A DNA stretch of 64,000 bases, from contig NZ_JARXYX010000044.1 of assembly GCF_029893585.1 (NCBI RefSeq), positions 1 through 64,000 on the forward strand, written 5' to 3'. Numbering within the stretch: position 1 is the stretch's first letter; each line of letters opens with the position of its first letter. Position numbers and translations under genes: made by a program. Shown here piece by piece: positions 26,455-35,396 of this stretch. Below the pieces are notes generated by a model, which ran no database searches, was not told where the DNA came from, and was given only the letters and a program-made list of their open reading frames with translations. Source of the DNA: Streptomyces sp. LBL (GTDB taxonomy: Bacteria; Actinomycetota; Actinomycetes; Streptomycetales; Streptomycetaceae).

Positions 26455-27167
26455 CCCACGCGCACGCCCACCCGGCGTCCCCGGCGGCCGGCACCCAGGG
26501 CACCACCCCCGCCCGCATCCCGCCGTCCGACCTGCACCACCGCCTCGCCGCCGACCTCGGCGAAGCCGCCCGCGCCTGGCTGGACCAGACTCTCGACGAG
26601 GCCGCCACCCACCAAGGCACCCACGGCCCCCTCCCCGTGTGGGAGCTGCGGCTGGCCGAAGCCGGACGACGCTGCGGCCCTGAGCACGCCGACGCCGTTC
26701 GCGTCCTCATCCTCCACGCGGCCCGCGTCGACCCGGACGCCCTCACCCGCGTCTACGTCCAGGGCACCGCCGCCGAACGCCGCGCCGTCCTGTACGCCCT
26801 GCCCCACCTGGTGCCCGGCCCCGAGGCCCTCCCGCTCGTCGAGGACGCCCTGCGCACCAACGACACCCGGCTCCTGGCCGCCGCCGTCGGCCCCTACGCC
26901 GCCCGGCACCTGCCTGCCCATGCCTGGCGGCACGCCGTCCTGAAGTGCCTGTTCACCGGTGTGCCCGTGAACGAGGTGGCCGACCTGGAACGCCGCGCCC
27001 ACGGCGACGCGGAACTCGCCCGCATGCTCGGCGACTACGCCGACGAACGCACCGCCGCGGGCCGTCCGGTGCCCGAAGACCTGCACCGCGTCCTGACCCT
27101 GACCGGCCCCACGCCCACGCCGCCCGCCGACCCCGGCCCTCGCGGCTTCGACGGCAAGGAGTCCTGA
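26451..27167 (+). CDS. eboA: EboA-like protein
   Basis: A 238-residue cytosolic protein. Start ATG 26451 overlaps the preceding stop. After a His/Pro-rich leader the domain from about 25 is helical and repeat-like: HHRLAADLGEAARAWLDQTL, PVWELRLAEAGRRCG, VRVLILHAARVDPDALTRVY, AAERRAVLYALPHLVPGPEA, WRHAVLKCLFTGVPVNEVAD, ARMLGDYADERTAAGR. That pattern fits EboA-domain proteins, whose biochemical role is unknown but which mark ebo metabolite-traffic clusters. The gene is followed at TGATG by the TatD-type hydrolase, which is the usual ebo neighbour. Confidence 0.75.
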   Translation: MTHAHAHPASPAAGTQGTTPARIPPSDLHHRLAADLGEAARAWLDQTLDEAATHQGTHGPLPVWELRLAEAGRRCGPEHADAVRVLILHAARVDPDALTRVYVQGTAAERRAVLYALPHLVPGPEALPLVEDALRTNDTRLLAAAVGPYAARHLPAHAWRHAVLKCLFTGVPVNEVADLERRAHGDAELARMLGDYADERTAAGRPVPEDLHRVLTLTGPTPTPPADPGPRGFDGKES

Positions 27168-28015
27168 TGCGCCTCTTCGACCCCCACATCCACATGACCT
27201 CCCGCACCACCGACGACTACGAGGCGATGCGCGCCGCCGGTGTCCTCGCCGTCGTCGAGCCGTCCTTCTGGCTCGGCCAGCCACGCACCTCGCCCGCCTC
27301 CTTCCTCGACTACTTCGACTCCCTCCTGGGCTGGGAGCCCTTCCGCGCCGCCCAGTACGGCATCGCCCATCACTGCACGCTCGCCCTCAACCCCAAAGAG
27401 GCGAACGACCCGCGCTGTGTGCCCGTCCTCGACGAACTGCCCCGGTATCTCGTCAAGGACCAGGTGGTGGCCGTCGGCGAGATCGGCTACGACTCGATGA
27501 CCCCGGCCGAGGACACCGCCCTCGCCGCACAGCTCCAACTCGCCGCCGAACACGGCCTGCCCGCCCTCGTCCACACCCCGCACCGCGACAAACTCGCCGG
27601 CCTGCGCCGCACCCTGGATGTCGTCGGGGAGTCCGCGCTGCCGCCCGAACGGGTCCTGGTCGACCACCTCAACGAGACCACCGTCAAGGAGGCCAAGGAC
27701 AGCGGCTGCTGGCTGGGTTTCTCCGTCTATCCCGACACCAAGATGGACGAGGAACGCATGGTCGCGATCCTCCAGGAGCACGGCCCCGAGAAGGTGCTCG
27801 TGAACTCCGCCGCGGACTGGGGAAGAAGCGATCCCCTCAAGACCCGCGGGGTCGCCGACGCCCTGTTGACGCACGGATTCACCGACGACGAGGTCGACCG
27901 TGTGCTGTGGCGCAACCCCGTCGACTTCTACGGACTCAGCGGCCGCCTGGTCCTGGACCTCCCGGACCCACCGGCCACCCACGAGGGCAACTCCGTCCTG
28001 CGCGGCGGGGAGTGA
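27167..28015 (+). CDS. TatD-family metal-dependent hydrolase (EboB-like)
   Basis: A 282-residue TIM-barrel amidohydrolase-type enzyme. The start shares a base with the preceding stop (TGATG). Metal ligands are visible: FDPHIHM (HxH at the N-terminus), the Glu in VVAVGEIGYDSMTP, HTPHRDK, the His in VLVDHLNET, and the Asp in VNSAADWGRSDP. The length matches ebo-type TatD proteins rather than the DNA-quality-control TatD itself. It probably hydrolyses a small ester or phosphoester intermediate of the pathway. Confidence 0.85.
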   Translation: MRLFDPHIHMTSRTTDDYEAMRAAGVLAVVEPSFWLGQPRTSPASFLDYFDSLLGWEPFRAAQYGIAHHCTLALNPKEANDPRCVPVLDELPRYLVKDQVVAVGEIGYDSMTPAEDTALAAQLQLAAEHGLPALVHTPHRDKLAGLRRTLDVVGESALPPERVLVDHLNETTVKEAKDSGCWLGFSVYPDTKMDEERMVAILQEHGPEKVLVNSAADWGRSDPLKTRGVADALLTHGFTDDEVDRVLWRNPVDFYGLSGRLVLDLPDPPATHEGNSVLRGGE

Positions 28016-28018
28016 GCC

Positions 28019-29188
28019 ATGCGCTTCAGGCATCCCGACGGCAGCGTCGTCCACCTCGCCTACTGCACCAACGTCCACCCCGCCGAAACCCTCGACGGCG
28101 TCCTCGCACAACTCCGCGACCACTGCGAACCCGTGCGCCGCCGCCTCGGCCGCGACCGACTCGGCATCGGGCTGTGGCTCGCCAAGGACGCGGCGCACTC
28201 CCTCGTCAGCGACCCGTCCGCCCTGCGCGGACTGCGCACCGAACTCGACCGGCGCGGCCTCGAGGTCGTCACCCTCAACGGCTTCCCCTACCAGGGCTTC
28301 GGCGCCGAAGAGGTCAAGTACCGCGTCTACAAGCCGGACTGGGCCGACCCCGAACGCCTCGACCACACCACGGCCCTGGCCCGGGTCCTGGCCGGACTCC
28401 TGCCCGACGACGTCACCGAGGGCAGCATCTCCACCCTCCCGCTCGCCTGGCGCACCGTCCATGACGAGCAACGCGCCGAACAGGCCCGCAGCGCCCTGGT
28501 CGTCCTCGCCGAACGCCTCGACGCCCTGGAGGAGCTGACCGGCCGCTCCATCCGGCTCGCTCTGGAACCGGAACCCGGCTGCGTCGTCGAGACCACTCAC
28601 GACGCCATCGCCCCACTGACCGCGATCGCGCACGACCGGATCGGCATCTGCGTCGACACCTGCCACCTCGCCACCTCCTTCGAAGACCCGGACACCGCCG
28701 TCGACGCGCTCACCGCCGCCGGCATCCCCGTCGTCAAGTCCCAGCTCTCGGCCGCCCTGCACGCCGAACACCCGCACCTCCCCGAGGTCCGCGAGGCCCT
28801 CGCCGCCTTCGACGAACCCCGCTTCCTGCACCAGACCCGCACGTCCACCGCAGCGGGACTACGTGGCACCGACGACCTCGGCGAGGCCCTCACCGGCGAC
28901 ACCCTCCCCGACGCGGCACCCTGGCGCTCCCACTTCCACGTCCCCCTGCACGCCGCCCCCGCCGCGCCCCTCACCTCCACGCTCCCCGTCCTCAAGGCCG
29001 CACTGACCCGGCTCGTCGGCGGCCCGCGCCCGCTCACCCGCCACCTGGAGGTCGAGACCTACACCTGGCAGGCACTCCCGCCCGAGCTCAGGCCCCGCGG
29101 CCGGTCGCAGCTCGCCGACGGCATCGCCGCCGAACTGGCCCTCGCCCGCGACCTGTTGACCGACCTCGGCCTGAAGGAACTCCCATGA
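28019..29188 (+). CDS. eboE: Metabolite traffic protein EboE
   Basis: A 389-residue TIM-barrel protein of the sugar-isomerase fold. Start ATG 28019 is three bases after the TatD-type stop. EboE-like features: HLAYCTNVHPAETLDGVLAQ, RLGIGLWLAKDAA, LEVVTLNGFPYQGFGAEEVK, YKPDWADPERL, SISTLPLAWR, IRLALEPEPGCVVETT, IGICVDTCHLATSFED, LEVETYTWQALPPELRP. The order UbiA, EboA, TatD, EboE, phosphodiesterase matches the ebo theme. Its end overlaps the next start by ATGA. The reaction is not established; it is a cytosolic isomerase or epimerase-type step. Confidence 0.83.
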   Translation: MRFRHPDGSVVHLAYCTNVHPAETLDGVLAQLRDHCEPVRRRLGRDRLGIGLWLAKDAAHSLVSDPSALRGLRTELDRRGLEVVTLNGFPYQGFGAEEVKYRVYKPDWADPERLDHTTALARVLAGLLPDDVTEGSISTLPLAWRTVHDEQRAEQARSALVVLAERLDALEELTGRSIRLALEPEPGCVVETTHDAIAPLTAIAHDRIGICVDTCHLATSFEDPDTAVDALTAAGIPVVKSQLSAALHAEHPHLPEVREALAAFDEPRFLHQTRTSTAAGLRGTDDLGEALTGDTLPDAAPWRSHFHVPLHAAPAAPLTSTLPVLKAALTRLVGGPRPLTRHLEVETYTWQALPPELRPRGRSQLADGIAAELALARDLLTDLGLKELP

Positions 29189-30630
29189 GCAGCCCCGCTT
29201 CCCGTGCTGCCGGCCCCGAGACCCAGGCCCCGCCGAGCCCCGGCCCGGGCGGCCCACACCCCGTCCCCCTCCTCGTCCTCGACGTCGTCGGCCTCACCCC
29301 CCGTCTCCTCGACCACATGCCCCACCTCAAGTCGCTCGGCCAGTCCGGCTCCCGCGCCTCCCTCGGCACCGTGCTGCCCGCCGTCACCTGCGCCGCCCAG
29401 TCCACCTTCCTCACCGGCACCCACCCGTCGGAGCACGGCATCGTCGGCAACGGCTGGTACTTCCGCGAGCTCGGCGACGTACTCCTGTGGCGACAGCACA
29501 ACGGCCTGGTCGCCGGGGACAAGCTCTGGGACGCCGCCCGCCGCGCCCACCCCGGCTACACCGTCGCCAACATCTGCTGGTGGTACGCCATGGGCGCGGA
29601 CACCGACTTCACCGTCACCCCCCGTCCGGTCTACTACGCCGACGGCCGCAAGGAACCCGACTGCTACACGCGGCCCGCCGCCCTGCACGACGAACTCACC
29701 GAGAAGCTCGGCACCTTCCCCCTCTTCCACTTCTGGGGACCCGGCGCGGACCTGGTCTCCAGCCAGTGGATCATCGGCGCCACCCGGCACATCCAGCACA
29801 CCCGACACCCCGACCTGACGCTCTGCTACCTCCCCCATCTCGACTACGACCTGCAGCGCTACGGCCCCGACGACCCGCGCTCCCTGAAGGCGGCCGCCGC
29901 CCTGGACGCCGCCCTGGCCCCGCTGTTGGACGACGCCCGCGCCGAGGGCCGTACCGTCGTCGCGCTGTCCGAGTACGGCATCACCCGTGCGGACCGTCCC
30001 GTCGACATCAACCGTGCCCTGCGCCGCGCCGGACTGCTGGAGGTGCACACGCAGGACGGCATGGAGTACCTCGACCCGATGGCCTCCCGCGCCTTCGCGG
30101 TCGCCGACCACCAGATCGCCCACGTGTACGTCCGCCGGCCCGAGGATCTCGACGCGACCCGGGCCGCCCTCGACGGACTGCCCGGCCTCGAGCGACTACT
30201 AGACGACGAGGGCAAGAAGGACCACCACCTCGACCATCCACGCTCGGGCGAACTGGTCGCCATCGCGGAACCGGACGCCTGGTTCACGTACTACTACTGG
30301 CTCGACGACGCCCGCGCTCCCGACTTCGCGCAGCTCGTCGAGATCCACCGCAAACCCGGCTACGACCCGGTCGAACTGTTCATGGATCCGCTCGACCCCT
30401 ACGTGAAGGTCAAGGCGGCGACGGCACTGGCCCGCAAGAAGCTCGGGCTGCGCTACCGCATGGCGGTCGTCCCCCTGGATCCCTCACCTATTCGAGGCAG
30501 CCATGGCCGCCTTCCCGCGAGCGACGACGACGGTCCGCTCCTCATCTGCTCCACCCCCCAGGCTGTCGGTGACCGCGTCGCGGCCACCGACGTGAAAGCA
30601 CTACTGCTCCAACTGGCCGGTCTGTCCTGA
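29185..30630 (+). CDS. Alkaline-phosphatase-fold nucleotide pyrophosphatase/phosphodiesterase (EboF-like)
   Basis: A 481-residue enzyme of the type I phosphodiesterase/nucleotide pyrophosphatase family. Metal and nucleophile sites: LLVLDVVGLTPRLL (first Asp), LPAVTCAAQSTFLTG (catalytic Thr), HPSEHGIVGNGWYF, YLPHLDYDLQRYGPDDPRS, TVVALSEYGITRA, and KDHHLDHPRSGELVAIAEPD. No signal peptide precedes the domain, only a 30-residue Pro-rich stretch, so it is likely cytosolic. It would remove a nucleotide or phosphate group from the pathway product. It closes the overlapping ebo-like operon. Confidence 0.85.
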   Translation: MSSPASRAAGPETQAPPSPGPGGPHPVPLLVLDVVGLTPRLLDHMPHLKSLGQSGSRASLGTVLPAVTCAAQSTFLTGTHPSEHGIVGNGWYFRELGDVLLWRQHNGLVAGDKLWDAARRAHPGYTVANICWWYAMGADTDFTVTPRPVYYADGRKEPDCYTRPAALHDELTEKLGTFPLFHFWGPGADLVSSQWIIGATRHIQHTRHPDLTLCYLPHLDYDLQRYGPDDPRSLKAAAALDAALAPLLDDARAEGRTVVALSEYGITRADRPVDINRALRRAGLLEVHTQDGMEYLDPMASRAFAVADHQIAHVYVRRPEDLDATRAALDGLPGLERLLDDEGKKDHHLDHPRSGELVAIAEPDAWFTYYYWLDDARAPDFAQLVEIHRKPGYDPVELFMDPLDPYVKVKAATALARKKLGLRYRMAVVPLDPSPIRGSHGRLPASDDDGPLLICSTPQAVGDRVAATDVKALLLQLAGLS

Positions 30631-30642
30631 CTGGTCACCAGT
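30630..30642. promoter_or_regulatory. Palindrome ACTGGTCACCAGT at the end of the ebo-like operon
   Basis: A perfect 13-bp palindrome overlaps the last base of the phosphodiesterase stop codon, 46 nt before the next gene. It may be an operator for the separate expression of the Tat-exported TIM-barrel gene. Only symmetry and position support this. Confidence 0.3.
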
Positions 30643-30687
30643 GAAGCACCCACCACTGACAACGCCCCGACACATGGGAGTTCAGGC

Positions 30688-31743
30688 ATGAGCCGCATGT
30701 CCCAGACCGACCCCGAACTCACCCACCGCCTCAGCCGACGCGGCATGCTCGGCGTGGCCGCAGGCACCACCGTCGCCGCCCTGCTGGGCGCGGCAGCCAC
30801 TCCCGCGACCGCAGCCACCGACACGGCGACCGCAGCCACCGACACCGCGACCGCCGGCCGCGGCCGCCCCGTCCTGCCCCCCGGCCGGCTCGGCATCCAG
30901 CTCTACAGCCTGCGCGACAAGGTCTCCACGCTGGGCTTCGCCCCCGTCTTCGCCGAACTGGAGAAGTACGGGTACGACGAGGTCGAGTTCGCCGGGTACA
31001 CCCAGGGCTCGGCGGGTCCGATCACGCTCGCCCAGCTCAAGCGGCTGGCACGCGACCACGGTCTCCACCCGATCGGCAGCCACGTCGGCTACTACGCCGA
31101 CGACCCGAACGCCTACACCTTCGCCCAGAACCTCACCAAGGTCCTCGACGACGCCCAGGCCCTCGGCCTCAAGCACATCGGCACCGCCTCCGGCCCGTTC
31201 CGCTACGGCTCCACGGTCGACGCGTGGAAACGGGCGGCCGAGGAGTTCAACACCTACGGCGCGGCGGCGAAGGCGCGCGGCATGAAGTTCTACCAGCACA
31301 ACCACTCGGAGGAGTTCTCCTTCGCCACCGACAACCCCAAGGTCCGGCTCTACGATGTGCTGCTCGCAGAGACCGACCCCGACCTCGTCTACCTGGAGAT
31401 GGACATCTTCTGGGCGTACTCGGGCCAGTTCCGCTTCTCGAAGCGGCCCGACGGCACGCCCGCGCCCTTCGAGCCGCTCGACTACGTCCTCCGGCAGCCC
31501 CACCGTTACCCGCTCTTCCACGTCAAGGACGGGGTGAGCGACCCGGCGAACACGTACGGCTACCGCATGACCGACGTCGGCGACGGTGACATCGACTACC
31601 AGCGGTTCCTCTCCGCCGTGACCCGGCTGCGCGGTGAACGGCTTGCGCACCACTGGCAGGTCGAACACGACAACCCGGCCGAGTCCTTCACCTTCGCCCG
31701 CCGTTCGAGTGCTCACCTGCACTCGCTGCGGGAGAAGTGCTGA
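30688..31743 (+). CDS. Tat-exported TIM-barrel sugar isomerase-like protein
   Basis: A 351-residue protein. ATG 30688 lies eight bases after GGGAG. The N-terminus has a Tat signal (LSRRGMLGVAAGTTVAALLG) and a TATAATD-type repeat before the mature domain. The barrel begins at RLGIQLYSLRDKVSTLGFAP. It continues with YDEVEFAGYTQGSAG, GSHVGYYADDPN, KFYQHNHSEEFSFATDNP, DLVYLEMDIFWAYSGQFRFS, PLFHVKDGV and HHWQVEHDNPAESFTF. Exported relatives act on sugars or keto-glycosides outside the membrane, which fits the exported sugar dehydrogenase and ThuA-DUF1080 proteins upstream. The terminator begins 14 nt after the stop. Confidence 0.87.
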   Translation: MSRMSQTDPELTHRLSRRGMLGVAAGTTVAALLGAAATPATAATDTATAATDTATAGRGRPVLPPGRLGIQLYSLRDKVSTLGFAPVFAELEKYGYDEVEFAGYTQGSAGPITLAQLKRLARDHGLHPIGSHVGYYADDPNAYTFAQNLTKVLDDAQALGLKHIGTASGPFRYGSTVDAWKRAAEEFNTYGAAAKARGMKFYQHNHSEEFSFATDNPKVRLYDVLLAETDPDLVYLEMDIFWAYSGQFRFSKRPDGTPAPFEPLDYVLRQPHRYPLFHVKDGVSDPANTYGYRMTDVGDGDIDYQRFLSAVTRLRGERLAHHWQVEHDNPAESFTFARRSSAHLHSLREKC

Positions 31744-31756
31744 CACCTCACCACCA

Positions 31757-31806
31757 GACATACGAGGAGGCCCTCCCCGGCTTTGGGGAGGGCCTCCTCG
31801 TATGTC
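31757..31806. terminator. Strong bidirectional terminator
   Basis: A perfect stem of 22 bp (31757-31778 with 31785-31806; central part ACGAGGAGGCCCTCCCC) has a six-base GGCTTT loop. It lies between two converging genes, 14 nt after one stop and 8 nt from the other. It should end transcription from both sides. Confidence 0.93.
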
Positions 31807-31813
31807 CTGCGGA

Positions 31814-33217
31814 TCAGCCGGCGGGCTGGGGTTCCGAGGCGGCTGATCCCTCGGACGTCCCCGGCTGCTGCAGCAGCAGCGCGATCGCCGCCGCCACCAT
31901 CGACACACCGCCGGCCAGCGCGTACGCACCGTTGTAGCCCCAGGCCGCGACCACCATGGAGCCGAGACCACCCCCGAACAGGCCGCTGATCAGCTTGCCG
32001 CTGTACACCAGCCCGTAGTTGGTGGCGTTGTAGTTCTCCCCGAAGTAGTCGGGCGTCAGTGCTGCGAACAGCGGATAGAAGGCACCGCCGCCAAAGCCGG
32101 AGAGGAACGCGAAGAACAGGAACAGCCACTCGCTCTTGACGGCCCCGGCCCAGATCACGCCGAACTGGGCCAGCCCCAGGACGACGATCACGAACACCAG
32201 GGTGGGTTTGCGGCCCCACTTGTCGGACAGCCAGCCCACCACACCGCGGCCGACGCCGTTGATGACCGCCATGACACCCATCGACGACGCAGCGACCAGC
32301 GGCCCGAACCCGACCTCCTTGGCGAAGTCGACCTGGAAGGAGATCCCGAAGATCGACACCCCGGCGGTCAGCACGATCGACAGCCACATCAGCGGCAGCA
32401 TGCCCGTCCTGATGGCCTCCTTCGGCGTGTACTGCCGTGCCGCGGGAGGGTTCTTGACGAGGCTGGTGGCGTTCTTCAGGTCGCCGGAGAACGTCAGCGG
32501 GTCCACGTCCGCGGGCCACCAGTTCTTCGGCGGGTCCTTGAAGAAGAAGGCGCAGCCGAAGACCACGATCACGATGTAGCACCCGATGAGGTCCAGCACA
32601 CGGTGGTAGTTCGCGGTGTCGAAGCCGTAGTTGAAGATGAAGATGAACGGCAGCGATCCGTACGCGAATCCTCCGTTGACGAAGCCGGTCCGGGCGCCCC
32701 GCCGCTCGGGGAACCACTTGCCGACCATGTTGATGCAGGTTGCGTAGACCAGGCCGGCGCCGAGACCGCCGACGACGCCGAACCCGATGATCGCGAGCCA
32801 CACGTTGCTCATGTGCGACAGGGCGAGGAACCCGACGAAGCACAACAGGGAGCCGATGTACATCGCCTTGCGGGCCGTCAGAATGCCCTTCTCACGCAGC
32901 CAGCCCGCCGGGAAGGCGATGCCGGCCTGGAAGAACACCCAGACGCTGAGGATCCAGAAGGTGTTGCCCTGCGTCCAGCCGTGCGCCCGGGACAGCGTGT
33001 CCTCCGCCGAGCCGTACGCGTATTCGAAGACGCTGATGGCCATCATGGCGGCCCAGGGCAGGTACACCATGAGCTTGCGGGAGTGACCGAGGATGTCCTG
33101 GTCGGTCTCGCCGACGCGGTAGACCCGGCCGCGGGCGTCGGTCACCTCACGGTAGGGACGGTCCGCGGCGTCGACGTGCGCCGACGTGCTGTTCGCCGCG
33201 TAGGGATCTGCCGTCAT
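31814..33217 (-). CDS. OFA-family major facilitator, probable oxalate transporter
   Basis: A 467-residue polytopic membrane protein of the oxalate/formate antiporter family. Twelve hydrophobic stretches are visible. Markers include LPWAAMMAISVFEYAYGSAE, NTFWILSVWVFFQAGIAFPA, GWLREKGILTARKAM, GVVGGLGAGLVYATCINMVG and KWFPERRGARTGFVNGGFAY. A long cytoplasmic loop (about 225-265) and the second-half signature GVVGWLSDKWGRKPT follow. It is 42 nt downstream of the CoA ligase gene in the same operon as formyl-CoA transferase and an oxalyl-CoA decarboxylase-type enzyme, which makes oxalate the likely substrate. Confidence 0.88.
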   Translation of the reverse strand: MTADPYAANSTSAHVDAADRPYREVTDARGRVYRVGETDQDILGHSRKLMVYLPWAAMMAISVFEYAYGSAEDTLSRAHGWTQGNTFWILSVWVFFQAGIAFPAGWLREKGILTARKAMYIGSLLCFVGFLALSHMSNVWLAIIGFGVVGGLGAGLVYATCINMVGKWFPERRGARTGFVNGGFAYGSLPFIFIFNYGFDTANYHRVLDLIGCYIVIVVFGCAFFFKDPPKNWWPADVDPLTFSGDLKNATSLVKNPPAARQYTPKEAIRTGMLPLMWLSIVLTAGVSIFGISFQVDFAKEVGFGPLVAASSMGVMAVINGVGRGVVGWLSDKWGRKPTLVFVIVVLGLAQFGVIWAGAVKSEWLFLFFAFLSGFGGGAFYPLFAALTPDYFGENYNATNYGLVYSGKLISGLFGGGLGSMVVAAWGYNGAYALAGGVSMVAAAIALLLQQPGTSEGSAASEPQPAG

Positions 33218-33259
33218 GTCACGCCATCTCCTCGCCTGACGGGTGGGGGTCGGGAGCCT

Positions 33260-35395
33260 TCACAGAAGCCCCGCCGCCCGCGCCCACCGATACTTCGCGC
33301 CGAGCACGGCCACCGGCTTCTCGGTCGTGTACGGGTACGCCACGACCCCTCGCTCGTACAGGTACTGGCAGGCCTCCTCGACCTCGACGTCGCCCGCGAG
33401 AGACGCCACCACGGGCTTCTCGACGCCGCGCTCCCGGAACTCGGCCACCACGCGCGCGGTGAGCTCCGCGAAGACCATCGGGGGAGTGACGATGGTGTGC
33501 CAGTAGCCGAGGACGAGCGCGTGGATGCGCGGGTCCTCGAGACCGAGCCGGATCGTCGCCTCGTACGTCGACGGCGGCTCGCCCCCGGTGATGTCCACCG
33601 GGTTGCCCGCGGCCCCGAAGGGCGGGATGAACTTCCGGAACGCCTCGTCGAGGTCCGGCGGGATCTCCATCAGGGTGAGGCCGTTGTCGGTCACCGCGTC
33701 GGAGAGCAGCACGCCGCTGCCGCCGGCCCCGGTGATGATGACGATGTTGTCGCCCTGGGGAGCGGGAAGAACGGGCAGCCCGCGCGCGTACTCCAGCATG
33801 TCGTTCAGACCGGGAGCCCGGATGACACCGGCCTGCTTCAGGATGTCGTCGTACACGGCGTCGTCGCCCGCCAAAGCCCCGGTGTGCGACCCGGCGGCTT
33901 TCGCCCCCGCCGCCGTACGGCCCGCCTTGAGGACGACGACCGGCTTCTTCGGTACGGTCGCGCGCGCGGCCTCGACGAAGGCCCGACCGTCCTTGAGGTC
34001 CTCCAGGTGCATCGCGATGCACTCGGTGTGCGGGTCCTCGCCGAACCAGGTCAGCAGGTCGTCCTCGTCCAGGTCCGACTTGTTGCCCAGGCCCACGATC
34101 GCCGACACGCCCGTCTTCGTGGTGCGCGCAAAGCCCAGGATGGCCATGCCGATGCCGCCGGACTGCGAGGTCAGCGCGACCCCGCCCTTGACGTCGTACG
34201 GCGTGCAGAACGTGGCGCACAGGTCGTGCCACGTCGAGTAGTAGCCGTAGATGTTCGGACCGAGCAGTCGTACGCCGTGCCGTTCGGCGATCGCCACGAT
34301 CTCCGCCTGGAGTTCGTGCTCGCCGGTCTCCGCGAACCCGGAGGGGATCAGTACGGCGTTGGGGATCTTCTTGCGTCCCACCTCCTCCAGGGCCGCGGCC
34401 ACGAACGTGGCGGGGATCGCGAAGACCGCCACATCCACCTCACCGGGAACGTCCGTGACACTCTTGTACGCCTTGCGGCCCAGAATGTCGTCGGCCTTGG
34501 GGTTCACCGGATGGATCTCCCCGGCGAACCCGCCGTCGACGAGGTTGCGCATCACCGAGTTGCCGATCTTGCCCTGCTCGTTGGAGGCGCCGATCACGGC
34601 GACCGCGCTCGGCTGCATCAGGCGGCGCATGGAGGTGAGGATCTCGTCGCGCGTGTACTGGCGGCGCGGTGGCGGCTGGGATTCGGCGAGGATGATCCGG
34701 ATGTCCGCGGCGAGCGCCCCTTCGGGGGTCGCGATCACCGGGTTGAGGTCCACCTCCGCGATCTCCGGGAAGTCCGCGACCAGTTGGGACACCCGTCGGA
34801 TCTGCTCGGCGACCGCCCACCGGTCCACGGCCGGCGCGCCGCGCACCCCGCGCAGGATCTCCGCCGCCCGGATCGAGTCCAGCATGGACAGCGCCTCGTC
34901 GGCGTCCACGGGAGCGAGCCGGAAGGTGACGTCCTTGAGGACCTCGACCAGCACTCCGCCGAGCCCGAACGCCACGACCTTCCCGAACGTCGGATCCGTC
35001 ACGGCGCCGACGATGACCTCCTGCCCTTGGGGCAGCAGTTCCTGGACCTGTACACCCTCGATCCGGGCGTCCGCGTCGTACGCGCGCGCGTTGTCGACGA
35101 TCTGGTGGAAGGCGGCCCGTACGTCCGTCGCGCCCTCGACCCCGACGATCACGCCGCCGGCGTCGGTCTTGTGCAGGATGTCCGGGGAGACGATCTTCAT
35201 CACGACCGGCCCGCCGAAGCGCGCCGCGAACGCCACCGCCTCGTCGACATCGGTCGCCAACTCCTCGCCGGGTACGGCGATCCCGTACGCGTCGGCGATC
35301 ACCTTGCCCTCGGGCGCGGTCAGCGCGGTGCGTCCCTCGGCCCGCACGGAGTCGAGGAGCGTGCGCACCCTCAGGGCGAGGTCTTCGGCCATCAC
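33260..35395 (-). CDS. Acyl-CoA synthetase, ADP-forming (acetate-CoA ligase family)
   Basis: A 711-residue cytosolic CoA ligase with domains in the order ATP-grasp (about 10-225), CoA-binding Rossmann (about 255-390: MQPSAVAVIGASNEQGKIGN, GEIHPVNPKADDILGRKAY) and succinyl-CoA-ligase-like domains (about 395-700). The phospho-His is in AAGSHTGALAGDD. Start is GTG 35395, nine bases after GGAG; ATG 35392 is possible. The product probably activates oxalate or a related small acid with CoA and ATP, priming the cycle run by the CoA transferase and decarboxylase. The start is two bases beyond the frc stop. Confidence 0.85.
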   Translation of the reverse strand: MMAEDLALRVRTLLDSVRAEGRTALTAPEGKVIADAYGIAVPGEELATDVDEAVAFAARFGGPVVMKIVSPDILHKTDAGGVIVGVEGATDVRAAFHQIVDNARAYDADARIEGVQVQELLPQGQEVIVGAVTDPTFGKVVAFGLGGVLVEVLKDVTFRLAPVDADEALSMLDSIRAAEILRGVRGAPAVDRWAVAEQIRRVSQLVADFPEIAEVDLNPVIATPEGALAADIRIILAESQPPPRRQYTRDEILTSMRRLMQPSAVAVIGASNEQGKIGNSVMRNLVDGGFAGEIHPVNPKADDILGRKAYKSVTDVPGEVDVAVFAIPATFVAAALEEVGRKKIPNAVLIPSGFAETGEHELQAEIVAIAERHGVRLLGPNIYGYYSTWHDLCATFCTPYDVKGGVALTSQSGGIGMAILGFARTTKTGVSAIVGLGNKSDLDEDDLLTWFGEDPHTECIAMHLEDLKDGRAFVEAARATVPKKPVVVLKAGRTAAGAKAAGSHTGALAGDDAVYDDILKQAGVIRAPGLNDMLEYARGLPVLPAPQGDNIVIITGAGGSGVLLSDAVTDNGLTLMEIPPDLDEAFRKFIPPFGAAGNPVDITGGEPPSTYEATIRLGLEDPRIHALVLGYWHTIVTPPMVFAELTARVVAEFRERGVEKPVVASLAGDVEVEEACQYLYERGVVAYPYTTEKPVAVLGAKYRWARAAGLL

Positions 35396-35396
35396 G

